A stretch of DNA of 40,734 nucleotides from Methyloceanibacter sp. (GCA_030064755.1 JASJEH010000043.1:1-40734); one strand, 5' to 3'. Counted from the first letter of the stretch, positions 7,217 through 15,981 are shown. Numbers and translations are program-made. Notes: generated by a model from the sequence alone, not told the origin.

Positions 7217-8665
7217 ATGCAGGGCAACGAAATTCACGCTGACGATCTGTACGGACAGATCGAGGGGTTAGTCGCACAGCTAGAGTCCGAGCGGCGGGCG
7301 CGTCTTGCCGCGGAGGCGGCAAACGCAGGCACACTTGGGCTCATTGACCTTGTTAGTAAGAAATTGCGCCCGCCAATGGAATCGGTGACGGCGTTGTCCG
7401 ACCGCCTTCTCGAAGGCCCCCTCAATCTCGCGCAAAGGCGCGATGCGCAGAGCCTGTCTCATTCCATGCATCGAATCTTGAGCGCGCTAACGGAGGTGCT
7501 TGACTTCAGCACGCTTCAGTCCGGCGAGGCTGACTTTTCCGTGGAGCCGTTCGACTTTCACGCGCTCGTCCGGGAGACAGCCTCGGCGCTGCAAGCCTGT
7601 GCGGCGGCCAAGGGGCTCACCAGCAGCGTCGACATGGCGCCCAATTGCCCTCGCCATCTCGTCGGTGACGGCATGCGCGTCCGTCAGGTGCTGATGGCGC
7701 TGATGGAAACGTCAATCCAAGCCACGGCCGATGGCTCCATCCGCCTCTATGTCAGCGTGAACGATCTCGCCTCGCCCGTCACTGTCCGCTTCGACATTAC
7801 TGATACGAGCCCGGGTCTGACGCCCGAGCAGCAGATAGAGTTGTTTCAGCCTTCGACCGACATGTCTCGCTCCGACGGGGGGCTAGGCCTTCCGATCGCG
7901 CAGCGGATCGCCGAGGCGATGGGAGGCGAGGTTTCCTGCGACAGCGCAATCGGGCAGGGCGCTTTGTATTGGTTCACGTTCCAAGCGCTTGTCGACGAGC
8001 GGCAGACTGAACCGCAGGTCTTAGAACAGGGATCGGCCGACGTGCTCGAGCTCGGTGCCGAGGACGCTGTCGCGCCGGTAGTGCCGAAGCCCTTTGGCCT
8101 CAACGCTCAACCGGTCGGGAACGAGTCCGGCATGGAACCCGCATTCGCGCCTGAAGCTGAGCCGCTTGCCGTGCCGATGCCGGAACCGGCAGTTGAGTGT
8201 GCGCCGGAGAAGGCACCCGAGGCAGCAGCAACCCCTGGCCATGTGGGCTCGTTGGCGGGGCACGTTCTTATGATTGAAGACAACACGGTCAACCGGCTCC
8301 TAATCGGCGCCTATCTCGACGAATTCGGGTTGACCTACGATGTCGCCGAGACAGGCGCTGCGGCCCTCATTTGCCTAGACCGGCGTCCTTACGATCTCGT
8401 GCTGATGGACACGGTCCTGCCAGACTATCGCGGACTGCAACTGGTTCAGCGCATTCGATCACAGGAGTCGGCATCTGCGCATGTTCCGATCGTGGCGCTC
8501 GCCACGCTGTCGGATAACGAAGACGAGAAGACTTATGTCGAAGCCGGCGTGAACGCGTCCGTGGACAAGCCTATTCGAGGGGCTGAGCTCTATGCCGCGC
8601 TCGTTCCGCTTGTGCCTGCGCAGCAAGAAGACGCCGAAGACGAGGCTTGGACCCCCGTCTACTAG
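7217..8665 (+). CDS. Degenerate histidine kinase fused to a receiver domain
   Basis: A 482-residue soluble protein: coiled coil (about 15-45), HisKA-like dimerisation helices (45-105), HATPase-like domain (115-258), a Pro/Glu/Ala-rich linker (265-340), then a CheY-type receiver (348-468). The phosphoacceptor His of the usual SHELRTPL box is Lys: the box reads SKKLRPPM at 47-54. The N box has also lost its Asn (METSIQAT at 163-170). The G1 box is altered (DTSPGL at 196-201), but the G2 box GGLGL is kept. The receiver is intact, with E354/D355, phosphorylatable D398, T430 and K451. It is probably phosphorylated by another kinase or acts as a scaffold. The ATG at 7217 follows GGTGGGG; in-frame TTG 7205 and GTG 7208 are alternatives. 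Its stop codon is completed by an inserted element. Confidence 0.85.
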   Translation: MQGNEIHADDLYGQIEGLVAQLESERRARLAAEAANAGTLGLIDLVSKKLRPPMESVTALSDRLLEGPLNLAQRRDAQSLSHSMHRILSALTEVLDFSTLQSGEADFSVEPFDFHALVRETASALQACAAAKGLTSSVDMAPNCPRHLVGDGMRVRQVLMALMETSIQATADGSIRLYVSVNDLASPVTVRFDITDTSPGLTPEQQIELFQPSTDMSRSDGGLGLPIAQRIAEAMGGEVSCDSAIGQGALYWFTFQALVDERQTEPQVLEQGSADVLELGAEDAVAPVVPKPFGLNAQPVGNESGMEPAFAPEAEPLAVPMPEPAVECAPEKAPEAAATPGHVGSLAGHVLMIEDNTVNRLLIGAYLDEFGLTYDVAETGAAALICLDRRPYDLVLMDTVLPDYRGLQLVQRIRSQESASAHVPIVALATLSDNEDEKTYVEAGVNASVDKPIRGAELYAALVPLVPAQQEDAEDEAWTPVY

Positions 8666-8935
8666 AGCCTTTCCTGGCTAGATTGAACCATTCTGCCGAG
8701 GCGTTTTGGGTTCAGGATCTAGGAAAAATTTGAGAGCATATCTGGAGATACGGTCGAGAATTTTTTCGGCGATCATGGGCCCAAAACGCCCGGTCCCGAA
8801 GGGATTGCACCCTGACGGCGCTCCGTGGCGAAACAGCCCTTGCCCGATGCGGGCACATCGCGCTGCGGTCTGGTTCACCACAGCGCATCCATCAGATGCG
8901 CAACAGAATTGATCCAATCTAGCCATGGAAGGCTC
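8665..8935. mobile_element. MITE-like non-autonomous element with 33-bp inverted ends
   Basis: A 271-bp unit with matching inverted ends. The left end starts GAGCCTTTCCTGGCTAGATTG, and the complement of the right end starts GAGCCTTCCATGGCTAGATTG. Similarity continues about 33 bp with a few mismatches, ending in a shared ATTCTG. A TA dinucleotide flanks both sides (8663-8664 and 8936-8937), the target duplication expected for IS630/Tc1-mariner transposases. It encodes no transposase; the 82-codon minus-strand frame spanning it is Cys-rich and unlike any protein I know. Internally it folds into long hairpins. It lies between two genes, harming neither: the left TA plus its first G makes the TAG stop of the kinase gene. 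Confidence 0.75.
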
Positions 8936-8952
8936 TAAGCCAACCTACTTCG

Positions 8953-10953
8953 CTAACCGGCCTCGGCCAACGCTTCGACATTCTCATCCACGAGATTGAC
9001 GATACCGGTCATGATCTCATTGAGCTGGAAGTCCTTGGGCGTGTAGACCGCGGACGCGCCGCACTGCTTGAGAATGTTGACGTCTTCCTGCGGGATGATA
9101 CCGCCCACCACGACGGGAACACCCCCCATCCCAGCCTCACGGAGCTTCTGGACCACGTCTCGAACGAGTGAGACATGGGAACCAGACAGGATGGACAGCC
9201 CAACCACATGGGCCTCAGCGTCTTTGGCTTGTGCCACGATTTCCGCCGGTGTCAGACGAATACCGTCATAGACCACCTTCATGCCGACATCGTCGGCGCG
9301 CACGGCAATTTGCTCCGCGCCATTTGAGTGACCATCGAGACCAGGCTTGCCGACGACGAAAGTCAGTGTACGCCCTAACCTTCCGGACACTTGGCTGACA
9401 AGATCACGAATCTCCGCCATTCGCGCCTCGTCGACATCGTGCGATGCACCGATGCCTGTCGGCGCCCTGTACTCTCCGAAGACTTCGCGAAGAACTGCGC
9501 CCCATTCGCCGGTGGTGACGCCTGCTTTCGCGGCAGTAATAGACGGCGGCATGATGTTGCGCCCCTCTACAGCGGCTGCCTTCAAGTCGGTCAGAGCTTG
9601 GTTCACTGCAGCGTTGTCCCGGCTCTGCCGCCAGGCCTGAAGTGCTGCAATCTGCTCGAGTTCCACGGACTCTGGGACCGTGAGGATACCCTCGACCCCT
9701 GAGTCGAGCGGGGAGGGTTCAGTCTCCGTATACGCGTTTACGCCAACCAGGACTTGATCGCCCCGTTCGATATCGGCGACCCGCGCTGCGTTCGAGGCGA
9801 TCAAGGCCTCCTTCATGTAATCGATGCTCGCCACGGCGCCGCCCATGGCGTCGATCTTGGCGAGTTCGGCGCGGGCCTGTTCCTTTAACTCCTCGACCTT
9901 TCGGTCGATCACGTCCGAGCCGTCGAAAATGTCCTGATACTCGAGCAGATCAGTCTCATAGGCTACGATCTGCTGCAGCCGCAGGGACCATTGCTGGTCC
10001 CAGGGGCGGGGCAGGCCAAGTGCTTCGTTCCAAGCGGGAAGCTGCACGGCGCGGGCGCGGGCCTTCTTTGACAATGTCACCGCAAGCATGGACAGCAGGA
10101 TGCGATAGACGTTGTTTTCGGGCTGCTGCTCAGTCAATCCAAGGGAGTTGACCTGCACGCCATAGCGGAATCGGCGCAGCTTCGGCTCCTCGACGCCGTA
10201 GCGCTCGCGGGCAATTTCGTCCCAGAGATCCACGAAGGCGCGCATCTTCGAGACTTCCGTGATGAACCGAACCCCTGCATTCACGAAGAAGCTGATGGCC
10301 GCGACGACTCTCGGAAATCTCTCTTCGGGGACTTCTCCGGACTCCTTCACGCGATCGAGTACGGCCTGCGCCGTGGCCAGTGCGAAAGCGAGTTCTTGCG
10401 CCGGCGTCGCTCCTGCCTCTTGCAGGTGATAGGAGCAGACATTGGTCGGATTCCATTTCGGCACTTCCTGGTTCGTGAAGACGATCACGTCCTTGATGAG
10501 CCGCAAGGAAGGTTCCGGCGGAAACACGTACGTGCCCCGTGACAGATACTCCTTGATGATGTCGTTCTGTACCGTACCTGTTAGTTTGGCGCGGTCGGTG
10601 CCTTGCTCATCGGCGAGCGAGACGTAAAGCGACAGCAGCCATGCGGCGGGCGCATTGATCGTCATCGACGTGTTCATCTCGCCAAGGGGAATGCCGTCGA
10701 GCAGCGTACGCATGTCGCCGAGATGGGAGATGGGCACGCCAACTTTTCCGACTTCGCCGCGCGCCAGCGGTGAATCGGAATCGTATCCGGTCTGTGTCGG
10801 CAGGTCGAACGCGATGGAAAGGCCCGTCTGTCCCTTTGAAAGGTTCTTCCGGTAGAGTTCGTTCGATGCCTTCGCGGTTGAATGGCCGGCATAGGTGCGG
10901 AACATCCACGGCCTGTCGCGCGTCGGCTTTTCGCTGTCTGTTGTGCGGCTCAT
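8953..10953 (-). CDS. ecm: Ethylmalonyl-CoA mutase
   Basis: A 666-residue adenosylcobalamin-dependent acyl-CoA mutase that converts (2R)-ethylmalonyl-CoA to (2S)-methylsuccinyl-CoA in the EMC pathway. The N-terminal two-thirds form the CoA-binding TIM barrel (RPWMFRTYAGH near 14-24, QTGLSIAFDLPTQTGYDSD near 42-60). The C-terminal B12 domain (about 528-666) has the lower-ligand motif DGHSNG with H542, plus GLSILSGSH and VVVGGIIP. DGHSNGAEQIA in place of the DxHxRG of methylmalonyl-CoA mutase, single-chain size, and the neighbours ccr and mcd favour Ecm. The start at 10953 gives the family length; the in-frame extension to 11127 has no family-like sequence. It diverges from ccr across 385 bp. 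Confidence 0.93.
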   Translation of the reverse strand: MSRTTDSEKPTRDRPWMFRTYAGHSTAKASNELYRKNLSKGQTGLSIAFDLPTQTGYDSDSPLARGEVGKVGVPISHLGDMRTLLDGIPLGEMNTSMTINAPAAWLLSLYVSLADEQGTDRAKLTGTVQNDIIKEYLSRGTYVFPPEPSLRLIKDVIVFTNQEVPKWNPTNVCSYHLQEAGATPAQELAFALATAQAVLDRVKESGEVPEERFPRVVAAISFFVNAGVRFITEVSKMRAFVDLWDEIARERYGVEEPKLRRFRYGVQVNSLGLTEQQPENNVYRILLSMLAVTLSKKARARAVQLPAWNEALGLPRPWDQQWSLRLQQIVAYETDLLEYQDIFDGSDVIDRKVEELKEQARAELAKIDAMGGAVASIDYMKEALIASNAARVADIERGDQVLVGVNAYTETEPSPLDSGVEGILTVPESVELEQIAALQAWRQSRDNAAVNQALTDLKAAAVEGRNIMPPSITAAKAGVTTGEWGAVLREVFGEYRAPTGIGASHDVDEARMAEIRDLVSQVSGRLGRTLTFVVGKPGLDGHSNGAEQIAVRADDVGMKVVYDGIRLTPAEIVAQAKDAEAHVVGLSILSGSHVSLVRDVVQKLREAGMGGVPVVVGGIIPQEDVNILKQCGASAVYTPKDFQLNEIMTGIVNLVDENVEALAEAG

Positions 10954-11338
10954 AGCTCTTGCCAGAATCTTTCCCTGTTCGTGTGCGGTGCATCGAAGCA
11001 TGCCCGAGGCGCGCGGGCAACCTGCCGTTAAGAAGGTTGTAAACCGCCCCAGCGGCCCTTTGAAGACCCGTGAAGCAGGTCCGACCTGGAGGGCCCCCTG
11101 CCTCATTGGTAATTCTACCCCTGGCAAGAGGCGTTTCTTTTTGCTAACCCTCCTCTCCGATTAAGGCAGCCCTGCCAAGATTTGGGCATTTCCAAGAGAG
11201 CCCCGGCGCTTTTGGCGCGGTTGTGCGGTTTTGGACCGCGAACCGCAAATTTGTTGCAGTCGCGAGATGGATCGAAGAGAATTCTCGCTAGTGCGAAATA
11301 AGGCGCCCCGATAAACAGAGGACTGGGGGGACAACCGG
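10954..11338. promoter_or_regulatory. Divergent ecm-ccr promoter region
   Basis: This 385-bp spacer must hold the promoters of both genes. Two dyads stand out: GGCAG-CC-CTGCC at 11165-11176, and TCGCTAGTGCGA at 11285-11296. A third inverted repeat, GCGGTT...AACCGC, lies near 11226-11247. I cannot assign -35/-10 boxes with confidence. Short reading frames here look like shadows. Confidence 0.55.
11285..11296. promoter_or_regulatory. TCGC-N4-GCGA dyad upstream of ccr
   Basis: TCGCTAGTGCGA has perfect TCGC/GCGA half-sites and ends 42 bp before the ccr start. The same half-sites with the same spacing occur before etfB at 17721-17732. It may be an operator for a pathway regulator; the factor is unknown. 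Confidence 0.35.
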
Positions 11339-12655
11339 ATGAATGAGATGTCAATAGGTGAAGTTTCAGCGGATGCACCCGCACCGCGCGGCGAAATCAA
11401 GGATCTCTACGAGATCGGCGAGATACCGCCGCTGGGTCATGTTCCAAAAAACATGTACGCGTGGGCGATCCGTCAGGATCGTGAGGGCCCACCGGATTCG
11501 GCCATGCAGGTCGAGGTGGTTCCAACATGGGAGCTCGACTCTCATGACGTGCTCGTCTTGGTGATGGCCGCTGGCGTCAACTACAACGGCATTTGGGCTT
11601 CGCTCGGTACGCCCATCTCCATGTTTAACGTGCATAAGAATTCGTTCCATGTCGCAGGGTCCGATGCCTCTGGCATCGTCTGGGCCGTCGGCTCCAAGGT
11701 CACGCGGTGGAAGGTTGGCGACGAAGTCGTCATCCACTGTAACCAGGACGACGGCGACGACGAGGAATGTAACGGTGGCGATCCGATGTTCTCCACGTCC
11801 CAGCGCATCTGGGGCTATGAGACACCAGATGGCGCGTTTTCGCAGTTCACCCGCGTTCAGGATCGGCAGCTTCTGCCGCGGCCGCAGCATCTGACCTGGG
11901 AAGAGGCGGCCTGCTACACGCTAACGCTCGCCACGTCTTACCGCATGCTTTTCGGCCATCGTCCGCACACGTTGAAACCTGGACACAACGTCTTGGTCTG
12001 GGGTGCTTCCGGCGGCCTGGGCTCTATGGCGATCCAGCTTTGCGCAACAGCCGGCGCCAACGCAATCGGTGTGGTGTCTGAAGACGACAAGCGCGATTTT
12101 GTGATGTCGCTTGGCGCCAAGGGCGTGATCAACCGGAAGGACTTCAATTGTTGGGGTCAGCTCCCGAAGGTGGGTACGCCGGAGTTCGATACGTGGCTGA
12201 AAGAGGCGCGCAAGTTCGGTAAGGCCATTTGGGACATTACCGGAAAGGGCGTGAACGTTGATTGCGTCTTCGAACATCCAGGCGAGGCGACGTTCCCGGT
12301 TTCATGCTTGATCACCAAGCGCGGCGGCATGGTCGTGTTTTGCGCGGGCACCACGGGCTTCAATCTCACAATGGACGCACGCTACGTCTGGATGCACCAA
12401 AAGCGCATTCAAGGATCGCACTTTGCGCATCTGCAGCAAGCGAGCATGGCGAACAAGCTCGTGATCGAGCGTCATATCGACCCGTGCATGTCTGAAGTGT
12501 TCCCATGGGATCAGATCCCGAAAGCGCATATGCGCATGTGGAACAACGAGCACCGTCCTGGCAACATGGCCGTTCTGGTGAGCGCACCGGTCACCGGTCT
12601 TCGCACCTTCGAAGATGTCATCGAGGCGAGTGAGGAGACGCACGGCAAAGCCTAA
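11339..12655 (+). CDS. ccr: Crotonyl-CoA carboxylase/reductase
   Basis: A 438-residue enzyme of the zinc-less medium-chain dehydrogenase/reductase family. It reductively carboxylates crotonyl-CoA with CO2 and NADPH to (2S)-ethylmalonyl-CoA, the key step of the EMC pathway. The nucleotide-binding loop is GASGGLGSMA near residues 225-234. The VNYNGIWASLG, IWGYETPDGAF and SHFAHLQQA segments carry the Asn, Glu and His that hold CO2 in characterised Ccr enzymes. The length is typical (about 430). The ATG at 11339 has a GGGGGGA ribosome site. It diverges from ecm and is followed by a strong terminator, so it is transcribed separately from mcd. Confidence 0.95.
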   Translation: MNEMSIGEVSADAPAPRGEIKDLYEIGEIPPLGHVPKNMYAWAIRQDREGPPDSAMQVEVVPTWELDSHDVLVLVMAAGVNYNGIWASLGTPISMFNVHKNSFHVAGSDASGIVWAVGSKVTRWKVGDEVVIHCNQDDGDDEECNGGDPMFSTSQRIWGYETPDGAFSQFTRVQDRQLLPRPQHLTWEEAACYTLTLATSYRMLFGHRPHTLKPGHNVLVWGASGGLGSMAIQLCATAGANAIGVVSEDDKRDFVMSLGAKGVINRKDFNCWGQLPKVGTPEFDTWLKEARKFGKAIWDITGKGVNVDCVFEHPGEATFPVSCLITKRGGMVVFCAGTTGFNLTMDARYVWMHQKRIQGSHFAHLQQASMANKLVIERHIDPCMSEVFPWDQIPKAHMRMWNNEHRPGNMAVLVSAPVTGLRTFEDVIEASEETHGKA

Positions 12656-12963
12656 CGGCTCTGCCTCCGTAGAATTCGGCTGCTTCGGCGGCCGCGAGAA
12701 AAAGCCCCGGACAGACCTGTCCGGGGCTTTTGGCTTCTGGCGCAACGGGCATCCAATAATCGCTGCCGAATGTTGAACCATTGAGGCCTGTGAAACGTAA
12801 GTAAAGCGAACCTCTCTCGTCTTGAAATGAAGAGCCTTCAGGTTCGTCGAGGGCCTTCATCGCCGCTCTAAGGCGTGGCCATCCAACTTCGCATTTGACT
12901 CCCGCCGCCTGTCGGGGTTCGTTGTCCAAAACCTGATATTTCCAGTCTTTCGAGGATACTGTC
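12656..12963. other. ccr-mcd spacer
   Basis: These 308 bases hold the ccr terminator at 12701-12732 and presumably the mcd promoter. A minus-strand frame stays open throughout, but it runs through the terminator stem and into the mcd start, so I do not call it a gene. Confidence 0.5.
12701..12732 (+). terminator. Rho-independent terminator of ccr
   Basis: The arms AAAGCCCCGGACA (12701-12713) and TGTCCGGGGCTTT (12718-12730) are perfectly complementary around a four-base loop and run into TTTTGG. It sits 46 bp after the ccr stop. It is symmetric enough to work on both strands. Confidence 0.9.
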
Positions 12964-14631
12964 GTGAACGCCCCCGAAACCATCACAGAACGTTTGCTCC
13001 CCCTACTGGACGCCGCAGCCGACGCCGCCGAAACGCTCAATGCCGCGGCCACTGAGGCTGTGAAGGCTAAGGTCGCGCCGGAGGGGAAGATCGACAATGC
13101 CGCGCTGGAGCGCGAGCAGCATGTCGCCCACGGCCTTGCCTGGATGACCACCTACGTCGTGGGTATCCGTCAGATGGCCGATTACGCCAAGCGGACCAAT
13201 GAGGAGGGGCGATTTGGCGAGTTCGAGGCCCTTCTAACCCACATCGTGGTGGGAGAGTATCTGGCTCAGCTTGCTGATGGCGTGGTGATGAGCCAGGGCG
13301 AGGTCATTCGCCTGCACGAACTTGGCGTGCCGGATTCCGCAAGAGAGGCATTCCTCACCGACACAGTCGTTGCTCTGATTCATGACGTAACGCCAGAAAT
13401 GCGCGCACGTGTCTCGACGCTAATCCAGGACGCCGAGGGCGCCGCGGCGGCAAATTTCGGCGATCCGGGATTGGACGAGACCTATGAGGAAATCCGCAAC
13501 GAGATGCGGCGCTTCTCCTTGGCTGAGGTTGTTCCCCATGCGCAGGAGTGGCACCTCAAAGACGAGTACATTCCGCTGGAGTTGGTCAATCAGATGGCCG
13601 AACTCGGCGTCTTCTCGCTGACCCTGCCGGAAGAGTATGGCGGCCTGGGTCTGGGCAAGGAGGCCATGTGCGTCGTCTCCGAGGAACTCTCCCGTGGCTA
13701 TATCGGCGTCGGCTCTTTGGGCACGCGGTCGGAGATCGCCGAGGAGTTGATCCACAATGGCGGTACGGACGCTCAGAAAGAAGAATGGCTGCCGAAGATC
13801 GCGAGCGGCGAGATCCTTCCGACGGCAGTCTTCACCGAACCGAACACCGGCTCCGATCTGGCCTCGCTCAGCACACGTGCCGTCAAGGACGGGGATGTTT
13901 ACAAGATCACCGGCCAGAAGACCTGGATCACGCACGCCGCCCGCGCCGACCTTATGACGGTGCTCGCGCGCACCGATCCGAACGAGAAGGGCTATCGCGG
14001 TCTGTCAATGTTCCTAGCACCCAAGCCGCGCGGTACGGACGATAACCCGTTCCCGGCGGCGGGCATGTCCGGGGGCGAGATCGAAGTGCTCGGCTATCGC
14101 GGCATGAAGGAGTTCGACATTTCCTTCGACAGCTTCGAAGTGCCGGCAGCGAATTTGCTTGGCGGCGTCGAGGGTCAGGGCTTTAAGCAGCTTATGCAGA
14201 CTTTCGAGGCCGCCCGTATTCAGACGGCGGCGCGCGCGGTGGGCGTTGCTCAGTCGGCGCTCGATATCGGCCTGCGCTATGGCATGGAACGCATTCAGTT
14301 CGGGAAGCCCATCATTCAGTTCCCGCGCGTGTCCGACAAGCTGGCCATGATGGCGGCGGAGATTCTGTTTGCCCGTCAATTGACATACTACTCGGCACGC
14401 AAAAAAGACGCCGGTGAGCGTTGCGACCTGGAAGCGGGCATGGCCAAGCTCTTGGCCGCGCGCGTGGCCTGGGCCGCCGCCGACAATGCGCTGCAGATTC
14501 ACGGCGGCAACGGGTTCGCGCTTGAGTACACGGTCAGCCGTGTGCTGTGCGATGCGCGCATCTTGTCGATCTTCGAGGGCGCGGCCGAGATTCAAGCGCA
14601 CGTGATCGCTCGGCGTTTGCTTGAGCAATGA
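12964..14631 (+). CDS. mcd: (2S)-methylsuccinyl-CoA dehydrogenase
   Basis: A 555-residue FAD-dependent acyl-CoA dehydrogenase. The ordinary family core (about residues 170-555) is preceded by a roughly 160-residue helical N-terminal domain, the hallmark of Mcd, which oxidises methylsuccinyl-CoA to mesaconyl-CoA in the EMC pathway. Core signatures: EEYGGLGLG, the FAD-binding TAVFTEPNTGSDLASL and KTWITHAARADL, QFGKPI, and the C-terminal QIHGGNGFALEY and FEGAAEIQ. It starts at GTG with GAGGA about 8 bases upstream. Its stop overlaps the tspO start. Electrons should pass to the EtfAB encoded 3 kb downstream. A general acyl-CoA dehydrogenase is the alternative, but length and context favour Mcd. 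Confidence 0.92.
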   Translation: MNAPETITERLLPLLDAAADAAETLNAAATEAVKAKVAPEGKIDNAALEREQHVAHGLAWMTTYVVGIRQMADYAKRTNEEGRFGEFEALLTHIVVGEYLAQLADGVVMSQGEVIRLHELGVPDSAREAFLTDTVVALIHDVTPEMRARVSTLIQDAEGAAAANFGDPGLDETYEEIRNEMRRFSLAEVVPHAQEWHLKDEYIPLELVNQMAELGVFSLTLPEEYGGLGLGKEAMCVVSEELSRGYIGVGSLGTRSEIAEELIHNGGTDAQKEEWLPKIASGEILPTAVFTEPNTGSDLASLSTRAVKDGDVYKITGQKTWITHAARADLMTVLARTDPNEKGYRGLSMFLAPKPRGTDDNPFPAAGMSGGEIEVLGYRGMKEFDISFDSFEVPAANLLGGVEGQGFKQLMQTFEAARIQTAARAVGVAQSALDIGLRYGMERIQFGKPIIQFPRVSDKLAMMAAEILFARQLTYYSARKKDAGERCDLEAGMAKLLAARVAWAAADNALQIHGGNGFALEYTVSRVLCDARILSIFEGAAEIQAHVIARRLLEQ

Positions 14632-15143
14632 GCGCTGCGGCCGAGCCAATCACATCCAAACGGTCGCTCATCGGGCTCGGCGTCGCGCTGCTGATATGCT
14701 TCGCCGCTTCGTTTCTCGGCAGCGCGTTCACAACGCCGAATTTGGGTTGGTATGCGACGCTGGAAAGGCCAGGGTTCGCCCCGCCCAATAGCGTCTTCCC
14801 TGTCGTTTGGACGATCCTCTTTGCGATGATGGCGGTCGCCGCCTGGATGATCTGGCGCACGCCCGCTGATGCGGATAACAAGAAGACGGCGCTGACGTGG
14901 TTTGGCATTCAACTGACGCTCAACGTGGCGTGGTCCTTCGCCTTCTTTCAAATGCAAAGTCCCATCGCGGGGCTTGCTGTGATCTTGTGGCTGTTGGTTG
15001 CGATTGTCATGACGATGGTCTTCTTCGACCGGGTGAACCGTCTCGCGGCGTTGCTGCTCGCGCCCTATCTGCTTTGGGTTGGTTTTGCCGCGGGCCTGAA
15101 CTTTGCCTTTTGGGCGCTGAATACCAGCACCGGCGCTGCTTAA
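14628..15143 (+). CDS. tspO: TspO/MBR family tryptophan-rich sensory protein
   Basis: A 171-residue membrane protein with five hydrophobic helices and the TspO signature NLGWYATLERPGFAPPNSVF followed by VVWT. The family binds porphyrins and lipids; in alphaproteobacteria such as Rhodobacter it tunes tetrapyrrole and pigment metabolism in response to oxygen and light. The start overlaps the mcd stop by four bases (ATGA), implying translational coupling. Helix 5 keeps WVGFAAGLNFAFWALN. The role in this organism is not evident from the sequence; the link to mcd may simply be operon sharing. Confidence 0.9.
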   Translation: MSAAAEPITSKRSLIGLGVALLICFAASFLGSAFTTPNLGWYATLERPGFAPPNSVFPVVWTILFAMMAVAAWMIWRTPADADNKKTALTWFGIQLTLNVAWSFAFFQMQSPIAGLAVILWLLVAIVMTMVFFDRVNRLAALLLAPYLLWVGFAAGLNFAFWALNTSTGAA

Positions 15144-15153
15144 AAGGAAAGTC

Positions 15154-15981
15154 ATGGCTCAGCGCTCGGTTCTCATCACAGGCTGCTCGTCCGGGATTGG
15201 ACTCGCTGCTGCTGAGACAATGCGGAACCGTGGCTGGCGGGTCTTCGCAACGGCCCGAGCGCCCGAGGATCTTCAGCGCTTGCAGGATGAGTCGGGCGTC
15301 GAGAGTGTCTATCTCGACTACACGGAACCGGACTCAATCGCGGACGCAGTGGACCGTGTGCTGAGCGCAACGGACGGTGCTCTCACGGCACTCTTCAACA
15401 ATGGCGCCTATGGACAGGCGGGCGCCATCGAAGACGTGCCGACCGATGCGGTCCGGCGGCAATTCGAGACAAACGTGATTGGCTGGCACGACCTGACCCG
15501 CCGTGTCATTCCCGCAATGCGCGCGCAAGGGTCGGGCCGCATCGTCCAGTGTTCCTCCGTGCTGGGCTTGGTCGCCGCGCCTTATCGTGGCGTCTATGCC
15601 TCGACGAAGTTCGCGATCGAGGCCATGAGCGACGCTCTGCGCATGGAGCTGAAGGGCTCGGGCGTCGACGTGTCCATCATTGAGCCCGGTCCGATTGCCA
15701 CGCGCTTTGTCGAGACGGCGATCAAGCACTACAAAGCCAATGTGGACATGGAGAATTCCGCCCATGCCGAAATCTACCGGGTTCGGCTCGCGAAGATGGA
15801 GGATGGCGGACAAATGGCTTTCAAGCTGGAGCCAGAGGCGGTTTGCCGCCGCCTTATCCATGCCCTTGAGGCGAGGCGGCCTAAGGCACGCTACTACGTG
15901 ACTCTCCCAACCTTTGTGGGCGCCTACTTGCGCCGCATACTGCCCGCGCGTGCGCTCGATTTTGTTGCGGCCAGCAACTAG
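15154..15981 (+). CDS. Short-chain dehydrogenase/reductase
   Basis: A 275-residue classical SDR oxidoreductase. The Rossmann loop is TGCSSGIG at 9-16, the FNNGAYG segment replaces the usual NNAG, and the catalytic residues are S135 and the YASTK box with Y148 and K152. FATAR at residues 31-35 follows beta-2, and its Arg suggests NADP preference. The C-terminal part after 190 (FVETAIKHYKAN, then the LPTFVGAYLRRILPAR tail) resembles SDRs with large hydrophobic or retinol/steroid-like substrates. The substrate is unknown. AAGGA five bases before ATG 15154 is a good ribosome site. It is 10 bp past tspO, in one probable operon with mcd. Confidence 0.88.
   Translation: MAQRSVLITGCSSGIGLAAAETMRNRGWRVFATARAPEDLQRLQDESGVESVYLDYTEPDSIADAVDRVLSATDGALTALFNNGAYGQAGAIEDVPTDAVRRQFETNVIGWHDLTRRVIPAMRAQGSGRIVQCSSVLGLVAAPYRGVYASTKFAIEAMSDALRMELKGSGVDVSIIEPGPIATRFVETAIKHYKANVDMENSAHAEIYRVRLAKMEDGGQMAFKLEPEAVCRRLIHALEARRPKARYYVTLPTFVGAYLRRILPARALDFVAASN

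Noticed and set aside
8678..8926. 82-codon frame inside the inserted element as a transposase
   Set aside because: Too short, no DDE-type residues, and it ends within the inverted ends; the element is better seen as non-coding.
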